Shown here: positions 1-4,904 of the stretch, piece after piece | Numbering within the stretch: the first letter of the stretch is position 1 | Layout: every line of letters starts with the position of its first letter | Origin: CAZNAQ01 sp964585585 | Lineage (GTDB): Bacteria > Patescibacteriota > Patescibacteriia > Patescibacteriales > JAGXOH01 | Assembly: GCA_964585585.1 (NCBI GenBank) | Contig: CAZPEL010000023.1 | Location: 1-14,504 of the forward strand | Length of the DNA stretch: 14,504 bases | Direction: 5' to 3' | Notes under the pieces: model-generated | Told to the model about the DNA's origin: nothing | The model's input: the letters and a program-made list of their open reading frames with translations, nothing else | Databases searched by the model: none | Program-made: the position numbers and the translations under genes

Positions 1-529
1 GCTTGGTATAGATGGTCCATCCCTCCTGTTCGGAACGAATATCCTGAGCCCCGGCGTCGATCAGCTCCAATTCCAACTCCTCCAGTCCCTCCCCGGGAAG
101 CTCTTCGCCGGAAACTATTATCACTCCCATCTGTTTGAAATTCCACATCACGGAAGCAAAACTTCCTCCGTACTTGTTAAATAGGTGCTTGATATTGGCG
201 GCGCTTCGATTTTTGTTGTCGGTCACGCTTTTAACAATGAACTGAGTGTTGGCCGGTCCCATACCCTCATAATACAGCTCTTCCAAACTATCACCGGCCA
301 ATTCTCCGGTCCCCTTTTTAATAGCCCGATCGATATTATCCTTGGGCATATTAACGGACTTGGCCTTATCTATCGCCATCCGCAACTCGAAATTGGTCTC
401 CGGATCCCCGCCTCCGTTCCGGGCGGCAATAGTAATATTCCTGGCCATCTTAGTAAAAACGGCCGCCTTCTTGGAATCCTGGACCGCCTTGATGTGTTTA
501 ATTTTGGACCATTTATTGTGACCAGACAT
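1..529 (-). CDS. yebC: YebC/PmpR (TACO1) family protein, 3' end cut by window edge
   Basis: The frame starts at the ATG read from 529 down and stays open to base 1, giving about 176 residues of a family that is usually near 240, so the C-terminal part lies outside. The N-terminus MSGHNKWSKIKH and the motifs ARNGGGDPE, IDKAK...NMPKDNIDRAIKKGTGE and YYEGMGP are the family signature. Family members were long annotated as DNA-binding transcriptional regulators; more recent work on YebC and mitochondrial TACO1 ties them to translation of proline-rich stretches on the ribosome. The protein is cytosolic. No Shine-Dalgarno site precedes the start; instead an 8-bp tandem repeat lies directly upstream. 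The nearest upstream gene on the same strand is the SnoaL-like gene, 441 bp away and separated by terminator-like hairpins, so yebC probably has its own promoter, which I could not identify. Confidence 0.95.
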   Translation of the reverse strand, partial: MSGHNKWSKIKHIKAVQDSKKAAVFTKMARNITIAARNGGGDPETNFELRMAIDKAKSVNMPKDNIDRAIKKGTGELAGDSLEELYYEGMGPANTQFIVKSVTDNKNRSAANIKHLFNKYGGSFASVMWNFKQMGVIIVSGEELPGEGLEELELELIDAGAQDIRSEQEGWTIYTK

Positions 530-534
530 ATTGA

Positions 535-573
535 TACATTGTTACATTGTTAAATTGTTGCATTGTTCAATTG
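535..573. repeat. 8-bp degenerate tandem repeat upstream of yebC
   Basis: Units read TACATTGT, TACATTGT, TAAATTGT, TGCATTGT and then TCAATTG, in phase at 8 bp. The array ends six bases before the yebC start codon and fills the place where a ribosome binding site would be. A palindrome AACTGC-C-GCAGTT follows at 575-587 and could be an operator, though nothing else supports that. Confidence 0.8.
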
Positions 574-593
574 GAACTGCCGCAGTTAGAGTA

Positions 594-696
594 GATATTG
601 GATATTGGATATTGCCACCCTACGGGTGATCAGCCGAAGGCTGAGACGCAGTAGCAAAACAATTCATTGTTATCTAATTACCAATATCCAGTATCA
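594..696. repeat. Heptamer-bounded inverted-repeat element A
   Basis: Three in-phase copies of GATATTG (594-614) on the left face CAATATC and CAGTATC (682-695) on the right, so the element is an imperfect inverted repeat. The core holds two small GC-rich hairpins side by side: CACCC-TAC-GGGTG at 616-628 and TCAGCC-GAA-GGCTGA at 630-644. No coding potential is seen. It lies in the 441-bp spacer between yebC and the SnoaL-like gene. Confidence 0.75.
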
Positions 697-723
697 GTTT
701 TCCCTTTTTGAGCTTCTAGCTGT

Positions 724-765
724 TAGCTTTTAGGTGAAATAGACTCAAAGCTAAAAGCTATTTTT
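724..765 (+). terminator. Terminator-like hairpin with T-run, plus-strand orientation
   Basis: The arms TAGCTTTTAG (724-733) and CTAAAAGCTA (751-760) are perfectly complementary around a 17-nt loop. TTTTTCTTTT follows on the plus strand. In that orientation it resembles a rho-independent terminator, but the stem is AT-rich and no plus-strand gene precedes it. It may simply be another inverted repeat of this repeat-rich spacer. Confidence 0.4.
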
Positions 766-810
766 CTTTTCAATTCAAAATCCTAAATTCGAAACTTAGG
801 GGTTTACTTT

Positions 811-842
811 AAAAGAGGCGGTTTCCAGTTTCCGCCCCTTTC
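811..842. terminator. GC-rich hairpin, possible terminator
   Basis: AAAAGAGGCGG (811-821) pairs with CCGCCCCTTTT (832-842) with one A-C mismatch and a 10-nt loop. The A-rich outer stem gives a short T-run when read on either strand. On the minus strand it lies downstream of the SnoaL-like gene and its main terminator, so it may be a second barrier before yebC. Confidence 0.4.
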
Positions 843-894
843 TTATTGGATTTATTGTAACATAAAAAACCGCCGAAATCAAGCCGAGAAGAAA

Positions 895-922
895 GATATT
901 TGATACTGGATATTGGATATTG
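895..922. repeat. GATATTG-type heptamer array, unpaired
   Basis: Four in-phase 7-bp units are seen: GATATTT, GATACTG, GATATTG, GATATTG. No inverted partner array lies between it and the next gene. It directly follows (in the minus direction) the terminator of the SnoaL-like gene. Confidence 0.75.
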
Positions 923-930
923 GAAATAAT

Positions 931-960
931 AAAAAGAGCGGCCTTAGAATAAAGCCGCTC
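931..960 (-). terminator. Rho-independent terminator of the SnoaL-like gene
   Basis: GAGCGGC (936-942) and GCCGCTC (954-960) form a perfect 7-bp GC-rich stem with an 11-nt loop. Read on the minus strand it is followed by TTTTTATT, and it starts ten bases after the stop codon of the gene at 971-1378. Confidence 0.8.
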
Positions 961-970
961 GGGTGATAAA

Positions 971-1378
971 TCAATTCCACAACTGGTTCATGGCCTCCAG
1001 ATTGTCCTGCTCACTCCATCTTTCAATTATCTTTCCGTCCTGCATCCGGATGATGGAGATAGCCGGCAAAACCAGCTGCTTTTCAGTACCCGGGACTCCC
1101 ATAAATTCATTTGTATGGGTTCCCTGAATAACGAATCGGACCACTCCGTGGTCTCCGTCCATCATCAAATGGGTGTAGTCCACCCGAAAATCAGAAAAGG
1201 CGTAAAAAAGATCATTAAAAAATTGCCTCAGGCCCTCCCTGTCTCCGGGGTAGCCGGGAGCCGGGTTGTGGTTCAAAAAATCGGGGTGGAAGACATCGTC
1301 CACCAGTTCCACTTTCTTTTGCTCCATCAACTCTTCCATTACCACTTGTAAAAGGCCTCTCGGATTTACTGCTTTCAT
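971..1378 (-). CDS. SnoaL-like (ester cyclase type) NTF2-fold protein
   Basis: The product is 135 residues, the normal size for a single-domain SnoaL-like protein. Family features are the LNHNPAPG segment (about residues 35-42), a helix with LFYAFSDFRV (57-66), GTHTNEFMGVPGTEK (86-100) and the final strand IIRMQDGKIIERW (109-121) followed by an acidic residue and QLW. The fold is a cone-shaped alpha+beta barrel that binds small hydrophobic molecules. Members include polyketide cyclases, but most bacterial ones have no known substrate, and none can be assigned here. The start is secure: AAAGGAGG precedes the ATG by about six bases. The gene stands alone, with its own TTGATT-N17-TATAAT promoter and a strong terminator. 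It is the only gene here with a textbook ribosome binding site, which could mean later acquisition; the sequence does not prove this. Confidence 0.88.
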   Translation of the reverse strand: MKAVNPRGLLQVVMEELMEQKKVELVDDVFHPDFLNHNPAPGYPGDREGLRQFFNDLFYAFSDFRVDYTHLMMDGDHGVVRFVIQGTHTNEFMGVPGTEKQLVLPAISIIRMQDGKIIERWSEQDNLEAMNQLWN

Positions 1379-1439
1379 TGCTTCCTCCTTTCTGGTTTTG
1401 CTTTGTGCAAAGCTTTTTTGATCAAAGAACGAATTTTGT

Positions 1440-1468
1440 ATTATAAGTATTTTTTTTCAAAAAATCAA
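1440..1468 (-). promoter_or_regulatory. Sigma-70-type promoter of the SnoaL-like gene
   Basis: On the minus strand TTGATT (1468-1463) and TATAAT (1445-1440) are separated by exactly 17 bases, placing the transcript start near 1433. The leader of about 55 nt contains the small palindrome GCTTT-GTGC-AAAGC (1400-1413) and the AAAGGAGG site. Confidence 0.75.
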
Positions 1469-1472
1469 GGGG

Positions 1473-1500
1473 GATATTAGATATTGGATATTGGATATTA
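1473..1500. repeat. GATATTG/GATATTA heptamer array upstream of the hairpin element
   Basis: Four in-phase units: GATATTA, GATATTG, GATATTG, GATATTA. It borders the promoter of the SnoaL-like gene on one side and the large hairpin element at 1513-1618 on the other. The same heptamers resume at 1635, in the same orientation. Confidence 0.8.
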
Positions 1501-1512
1501 GTAAATTAATTG

Positions 1513-1618
1513 TGGCCCTGCCGTAGTCTCGCGGAGTGGACTGCGGTTGTTACGGCTGTTTTACGGCTGTTTGTCCTTTTCCGTTGCAGTCCGCTGACGC
1601 GAGACTGCAACGGGGCCA
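1513..1618. repeat. Large imperfect hairpin element with internal 11-bp direct repeat
   Basis: The left arm (about 1513-1546, beginning TGGCCCTGCCG) and the right arm (about 1584-1618) are inverted copies. The first 21 positions match except for four transitions, several of which would pair as G-U in RNA. The loop contains two back-to-back copies of TTACGGCTGTT (1550-1560 and 1561-1571). No supported ORF lies in it. The GC-rich arms stand out from the AT-rich surroundings. It could be a miniature mobile element or a structured RNA; a partial copy lies at 1981-2019. The rest of the 1379-2110 spacer holds only repeats, one N gap and the groEL terminator. Confidence 0.7.
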
Positions 1619-1634
1619 AAAGGGGTAATAAATT

Positions 1635-1844
1635 GATATTAGATATTGGTAATCAGATATTGGAGAATAAAAAGTTGGACTTTCCACTGNNNNNNNNNNN
1701 NNNNNNNNNNNNNNNNNNNNNNNNNNNNNNNNNNNNNNNNNNNNNNNNNNNNNNNNNNNNNNNNNNNNNNNNNNNNNNNNNNNNNNNNNGATATTAGATA
1801 TTGGTAATCAGATATTGGAGAATAAAAAGTTGGACTTTCCACTG
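1635..1844. other. Assembly gap (100 N, 1690-1789) flanked by an exact 55-bp duplication
   Basis: Bases 1635-1689 before the N block are identical to 1790-1844 after it. Fifty-five is a commonly used assembly k-mer length, so the likely explanation is two contigs that share a graph overlap and were joined with a placeholder gap. In that case nothing is missing and one copy should be collapsed. A genuine long tandem repeat cannot be excluded from sequence alone. Confidence 0.85.
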
Positions 1845-1923
1845 TGCCTCAACCTTGGGCTGATCGGCAGTATCAAATTACACAGTGTCTAATATCAAAT
1901 ATCTAATATCCAGTATCAATATC
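1790..1923. repeat. Heptamer-bounded inverted-repeat element B
   Basis: On the left are GATATTA, GATATTG, GTAATCA, GATATTG (1790-1817). On the right are TAATATC, AAATATC, TAATATC, CAGTATC and a final AATATC (1890-1923), the inverse. Inside, CACTGTG (1840-1846) and CACAGTG (1881-1887) form a second, nested inverted pair. No coding potential is seen. Confidence 0.7.
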
Positions 1924-1980
1924 TAAAAAAACAGCATCCTACTCAAAGGAGACTGTTTTAGAAGATAAATATAGCTAAAT

Positions 1981-2019
1981 TGGCCCTGCTGCAGTCTCAC
2001 GGAGTGGACTGCGGGTGTT
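1981..2019. repeat. Second, one-armed copy of the 1513-1551 arm
   Basis: This segment matches 1513-1551 at 35 of 39 positions in the same orientation, but the right arm of the hairpin is missing. A T-rich stretch and then the groEL terminator follow. It looks like a decayed or truncated copy of the same element. Confidence 0.75.
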
Positions 2020-2040
2020 TTTGTTTTTTTACCTTTTCCA

Positions 2041-2073
2041 TAACAAAAGAGCCCGAACCGGGCTCTTTTGTTA
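2041..2073 (-). terminator. Terminator of groEL
   Basis: A perfect 15-bp stem, starting TAACAAAAGAGCCCG, with a 3-nt loop AAC lies about 40 bp beyond the groEL stop codon. Its outer part is A/T-rich, so it can end transcripts from either strand; only groEL is available to be terminated. Confidence 0.8.
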
Positions 2074-2108
2074 TTCTATATTCCAAATTCTATATTCTAT
2101 ATTCTGTC
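2074..2108. repeat. TTCTATA heptamer array abutting the groEL stop
   Basis: In-phase 7-bp units TTCTATA, TTCCAAA, TTCTATA, TTCTATA, TTCTGTC fill the space between the groEL terminator and the stop codon at 2111-2113. The unit differs from the GATATTG family but the period is the same. Confidence 0.7.
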
Positions 2109-2110
2109 GT

Positions 2111-3490
2111 CTACATCATCGGCATACCGCCGCCCATTCCGGCCGGCATTCCTCCGCCGCCGCCTTGGCCTCCGGAGTCATCTTCCTTTTTGTCCGGGTC
2201 ATCGGCCACTACCGCTTCCACGGTCAAGAACATAATAGCGGCACTGGCGGCATTCTCCAGAGCGCTTCTGACCACCTTGGTGGGGTCGATTATACCGGCT
2301 TCGATCAGATCCTCGTATTTGTTATCCATAGCATTATAGCCGATATTATGCCCCTTGTCCTGCTTATTTTTGTTTATAATGTTATACAGGACCAAAGAGC
2401 CGTCCTTGCCGGCATTACTGGCGATCTGTTTGATCGGCTCCAGAATGGCGTTATCCACGATCCTGGCTCCGACATCCTTGTCCTGGTCTTCTCCCTTAAA
2501 AACACTACTTACTTGGGCCAGGGCCAATCCGCCTCCGGCCACAATGCCCTCTTCTTGGGCGGCTCGAGTAGCGTTCAAAGCATCCTCGATCCTGTCCTTT
2601 TTCTCCTTCATTTCGGTCTCGGTAGCGGCTCCCACCTTGATAACTCCGACTCCGCCGGACAGTTTGGCCAATCTCTTTTGCAATTCTTCTTTGTCATAAT
2701 CGGAATCGCTATTTTTGATCTCGGTTTTGATCTGGTCCACTCGGGCCTGGATCTGTTGTTGATCTCCCTTGCCTTCCACGATAGTGGTGTTGTCCTTGGT
2801 GGCGGTCACCTTTCTGGATTGACCCAGATCCTCCAATTGAGTGTTCTCCAGTTTTAGGCCTACTTCTTCGGAAATGACCTTACCTCCGGTCAAAGTAGCG
2901 ATGTCCTGGAACATGGCCTTTCTTCTTTCGCCAAAGCCCGGGGCCTTAACGCCTAAAACATTGAAAGTGCCCCTCATTTTGTTGACCACGAAAGTGGCCA
3001 GGGCTTCACCCTCGATCTCTTCAGAGATGATCACCAGATCCTTTTTACCGGTCTCATTGACCTTTTCCAAAACCGGTAAAACCTCTTGGACGGAAGAGAT
3101 CTTTTTATCGGTTATTAAAATATACGGGTCGCTGTATTCGGACTTCATGGACTCGGAATCGGTGACCATATAAGGGGAAACATAGCCCTTGTCGAACTGC
3201 ATGCCCTCGACGACTTCCACTTCTACGCCGAAGGATTGGCCTTCTTCCACGGTAACCACTCCGTTCTTGCCCACTTTGTTCATGGCCTCGGCTATCTTTT
3301 GGCCGATGTCCTTGTCATTGGCGCTGATAGAGGCCACTTGGGCGATCTCGTCCTCGGTGGAGATGGTCTTGCTGTTGCCTTTGATCTCCTCCACTATGGA
3401 GTTAACCTTGCTTTCAATGCTCTTTCTGATCTCCATGGGATTAACGCCGGAGGCCACCAATTTCAACCCCTCGTCGATCATGGCCTGGGT
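2111..3490 (-). CDS. groEL: Chaperonin GroEL (Hsp60), N-terminus lost in assembly gap
   Basis: The visible 459 residues align with GroEL from about residue 96 of the Escherichia coli protein to the end. Present are VVEGMQFDKGYVSPYM, the apical domain with VKAPGFGERRKAM and DIATLTGG, the hydrolysis aspartate within EDALNATRAA, the VAGGG loop, GYNAMDNKYEDLI, DPTKVVRSALENAAS and a Gly/Met-rich tail ending GGGMPMM. Missing in the N block are the equatorial start, including the TLGPKGRNV phosphate loop and the DGTTTAT motif, an estimated 95 residues. Complete length would be near 554. The product forms a double heptameric ring that folds proteins in an ATP- and GroES-dependent cycle in the cytosol. 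It is co-transcribed with groES behind a CIRCE-controlled promoter and is followed by a terminator. Confidence 0.98.
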   Translation of the reverse strand, partial: TQAMIDEGLKLVASGVNPMEIRKSIESKVNSIVEEIKGNSKTISTEDEIAQVASISANDKDIGQKIAEAMNKVGKNGVVTVEEGQSFGVEVEVVEGMQFDKGYVSPYMVTDSESMKSEYSDPYILITDKKISSVQEVLPVLEKVNETGKKDLVIISEEIEGEALATFVVNKMRGTFNVLGVKAPGFGERRKAMFQDIATLTGGKVISEEVGLKLENTQLEDLGQSRKVTATKDNTTIVEGKGDQQQIQARVDQIKTEIKNSDSDYDKEELQKRLAKLSGGVGVIKVGAATETEMKEKKDRIEDALNATRAAQEEGIVAGGGLALAQVSSVFKGEDQDKDVGARIVDNAILEPIKQIASNAGKDGSLVLYNIINKNKQDKGHNIGYNAMDNKYEDLIEAGIIDPTKVVRSALENAASAAIMFLTVEAVVADDPDKKEDDSGGQGGGGGMPAGMGGGMPMM

Positions 3491-3590
3491 NNNNNNNNNN
3501 NNNNNNNNNNNNNNNNNNNNNNNNNNNNNNNNNNNNNNNNNNNNNNNNNNNNNNNNNNNNNNNNNNNNNNNNNNNNNNNNNNNNNNNNNN
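3491..3590. other. Assembly gap (100 N) between groES and groEL
   Basis: The block is a fixed-length placeholder. Comparison with Escherichia coli suggests about 35 GroES codons, an intergenic stretch and about 95 GroEL codons are missing, so roughly 400 bp or more. The reading frame stays open across the N block only by chance. Confidence 0.9.
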
Positions 3591-3781
3591 TCTCCGGCCT
3601 GAACTCCCATTTCGCTTCTTTGGCCGTTGTCCAATAGTTTGCCGGGGCCGACCTCGATCACTTTGCCCTTTTCCGGCTTCTCCTTGTCCACCGTATCCGG
3701 TAAAACAATACCGGCCTTGGTGGTTTCCTCCTCAGTAATAGGTTCCACTATTACATTGTCATGCAGGGGTTTTAATTTCAT
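3591..3781 (-). CDS. groES: Co-chaperonin GroES (Hsp10), C-terminus lost in assembly gap
   Basis: The first 63 residues are visible: MKLKPLHDNVIVEPI, then the mobile-loop region TTKAGIVLPDT, GKVIEVGPG and LLDNGQR. This matches GroES, normally about 95 residues, so about a third is missing. GroES caps the GroEL ring as a heptameric lid; the mobile loop binds the GroEL apical domain. The start is fixed by family alignment, but the only strong AAAGGAGG sequence lies 29 bp upstream of the ATG, with only a weak purine run next to the codon. A 10-codon ORF begins directly after that site and its TGA overlaps the groES ATG. The leader is long, about 240 nt, and contains CIRCE and a large hairpin. 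Confidence 0.95.
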
Positions 3782-3865
3782 ATTCTTCTTATTATGATCG
3801 AATTATCCATCCTCCTTTAATGCATAACCCGATCACAAATTAATTTTATTTATAGATATAAGGAA

Positions 3866-3941
3866 ATAGGAATTATTGCCTTTTATTGCCCTGAGGGCCA
3901 TGGCAAGGTAGGCCGGAGCAATAAAAGGTAATAATTCCTAT
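3866..3941. repeat. Long hairpin (24-bp arms) in the groES leader
   Basis: The arms 3866-3889 and 3918-3941 are inverted copies with a single mismatch (position 3929), around a 28-nt loop. It lies between the CIRCE operator and the groES start, so the mRNA would carry it in its 5' untranslated region. It could be a miniature inverted-repeat insertion or a leader regulatory structure; no U-run follows, so it is not a classical terminator. Confidence 0.8.
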
Positions 3942-3993
3942 CTTTAATTGTTGATAAATTAAATATGAACAGCGTTCTTGCTACTCTTTTTAA

Positions 3994-4020
3994 TTAGCAC
4001 TCCCTTCTTGATAGTGCTAA
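3994..4020 (-). promoter_or_regulatory. CIRCE operator (HrcA binding site)
   Basis: The plus strand reads TTAGCACTC, nine bases, TAGTGCTAA. The CIRCE consensus is TTAGCACTC-N9-GAGTGCTAA, so only one position differs. It lies just downstream of the -10 element of the groESL promoter, where HrcA repressor binding blocks transcription until heat stress. The hrcA gene is not in this window. Confidence 0.93.
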
Positions 4021-4031
4021 TTACATTTTCC

Positions 4032-4059
4032 ATTTTATCAATTTGTTAAGGTGTGTCAA
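4032..4059 (-). promoter_or_regulatory. groESL promoter
   Basis: On the minus strand TTGACA (4059-4054) and TAAAAT (4037-4032) are 16 bases apart. The predicted transcript start, near 4025, falls immediately before the CIRCE operator, the standard arrangement for HrcA-controlled chaperone genes. A second TTGACA at 4079-4074 has no matching -10. Confidence 0.78.
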
Positions 4060-4144
4060 GGTGTGAAAATATTTGTCAACGGTAAAGAAATATTAACATC
4101 AAAACCGCTCGACAACCTAATAAATTCTATACCCCGAAGTAAAT

Positions 4145-4248
4145 AGTCAACAGTCAACAGTAAATTAGGGTGATGTCCCTCCCCTTTTTATTAAGGGCCT
4201 GCCTATCGACACTTAAAAAGGGGAAAAACACAGTGGCAACTGTTTACT
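4145..4248. repeat. AGTCAAC heptamer element with internal hairpin (element F)
   Basis: AGTCAAC, AGTCAAC, AGTAAAT (4145-4165) on the left face the inverse of AGTAAAC and AGTTGCC (4235-4248) on the right. Between them TCCCCTTTTTA (4180-4190) and TAAAAAGGGGA (4214-4224) form an 11-bp hairpin. CACAGTG, also seen in two other elements, lies at 4229-4235. It fills the spacer between the groESL promoter and the atp operon terminator. Confidence 0.6.
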
Positions 4249-4255
4249 AATATCA

Positions 4256-4285
4256 AAAGACACAAGGATTGCTCCTTGTGTCTTT
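4256..4285 (-). terminator. Terminator of the ATP synthase operon
   Basis: A perfect 13-bp stem, AAAGACACAAGGA with loop TTGC (4256-4285), begins 20 bp after the atpC stop. On the minus strand the 3' arm ends in TCTTT and continues with a further T, giving a short U-run. A-rich sequence on the other side suggests it could also act on plus-strand transcripts. Confidence 0.7.
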
Positions 4286-4305
4286 AAAAAATAGGGGGAT
4301 AAATA

Positions 4306-4746
4306 CTATTTTCTCGTTATTTTCTTCCATCTCTTAACCGCCTTGGATCGGGCCAACTCCTTGGCCAAGGAAGTGGAGATCTCGGCAAACCTCTCGGCGT
4401 CCTCTCTCTTGGTCTCCCGGACCATTTGCTCCGCCTTTTTCCTGGCCTCTTCCACTTGCTCCGAATCCAGCTCCTCGGCCCTTTCCGCCGTATCCGCCAA
4501 AATGACCACTTTATTCCTTAAAACCTCGACAAAACCTCCGGAAACGGAAACCACTTCCCGTTCATTATTCTCATTCACGAATTCCAAAACCCCCGGTATC
4601 AATATGGACACCAAGGGCAAATGCTTGGGCAGCACGGTTATTTCCCCTTCTTTGGTGGGAACGGTTATCCGGTAAATATTTCTTTTCAAAACCACTCTTT
4701 CCGGGGTGACTACTTCCAATTTTATTATTTTATCGCTATCAAACAT
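4306..4746 (-). CDS. atpC: F-type ATP synthase epsilon subunit
   Basis: From the ATG at 4746 the product has 146 residues. The N-terminal beta-sandwich is recognised from KLEVVTPERVV, TKEGEITVLPKHLPLVS, SVSGGFVEVL and VILADTAERAEELD. A charged C-terminal helical hairpin follows. The subunit sits in the central stalk with gamma, contacts the c ring and can inhibit ATP hydrolysis. The open frame extends seven codons further to a TTG at the very edge of the N block (4767), but MFDSDKIIKLEVV is the more natural start. No Shine-Dalgarno site is visible at either. It is the last gene of the operon, separated from atpD by a spacer containing an N block. Confidence 0.93.
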   Translation of the reverse strand: MFDSDKIIKLEVVTPERVVLKRNIYRITVPTKEGEITVLPKHLPLVSILIPGVLEFVNENNEREVVSVSGGFVEVLRNKVVILADTAERAEELDSEQVEEARKKAEQMVRETKREDAERFAEISTSLAKELARSKAVKRWKKITRK

Positions 4747-4768
4747 AATACAAAAATCAAAACTCAAA

Positions 4769-4868
4769 NNNNNNNNNNNNNNNNNNNNNNNNNNNNNNNN
4801 NNNNNNNNNNNNNNNNNNNNNNNNNNNNNNNNNNNNNNNNNNNNNNNNNNNNNNNNNNNNNNNNNNNN
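4769..4868. other. Assembly gap (100 N) between atpD and atpC
   Basis: A fixed-length N block lies in the atpD-atpC spacer. The flanks are not duplicated and both neighbouring genes appear complete, so the true length and content are unknown. Other gaps here coincide with repeats or coding sequence, so another repeat element could be hidden in this one. Confidence 0.9.
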
Positions 4869-4904
4869 TTCTTTTTGAAGCTACCTTTTATATTTATATC
4901 AAAA

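Noticed and set aside
530..970. tRNA or other structural RNA gene in the yebC-SnoaL spacer
   Set aside because: I looked for cloverleaf arms and a T-loop motif and found only short hairpins and repeats.
1510..1842. Open frames on both strands at the repeat-rich gap
   Set aside because: They consist of hairpin arms, heptamer repeats and N, with no start signal and no protein family.
1473..1923. Possible CRISPR array
   Set aside because: The repeats are 7 bp, directly tandem without unique spacers, and appear in inverted pairs. No cas genes are present.
2015..2857. A 280-codon plus-strand open frame and shorter ones at 2841-3637
   Set aside because: All are antisense to groEL or groES. The plus-strand products show no family features and some run into N.
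4747..4767. TTG start for atpC seven codons upstream
   Set aside because: The extension abuts an N block, has no ribosome binding site and adds residues not expected in epsilon subunits.
4868..4904. Duplicated flanks at the other three N gaps
   Set aside because: Sequences on either side of the gaps at 3491, 4769 and 10016 do not match each other, so only the first gap shows the 55-bp overlap pattern.
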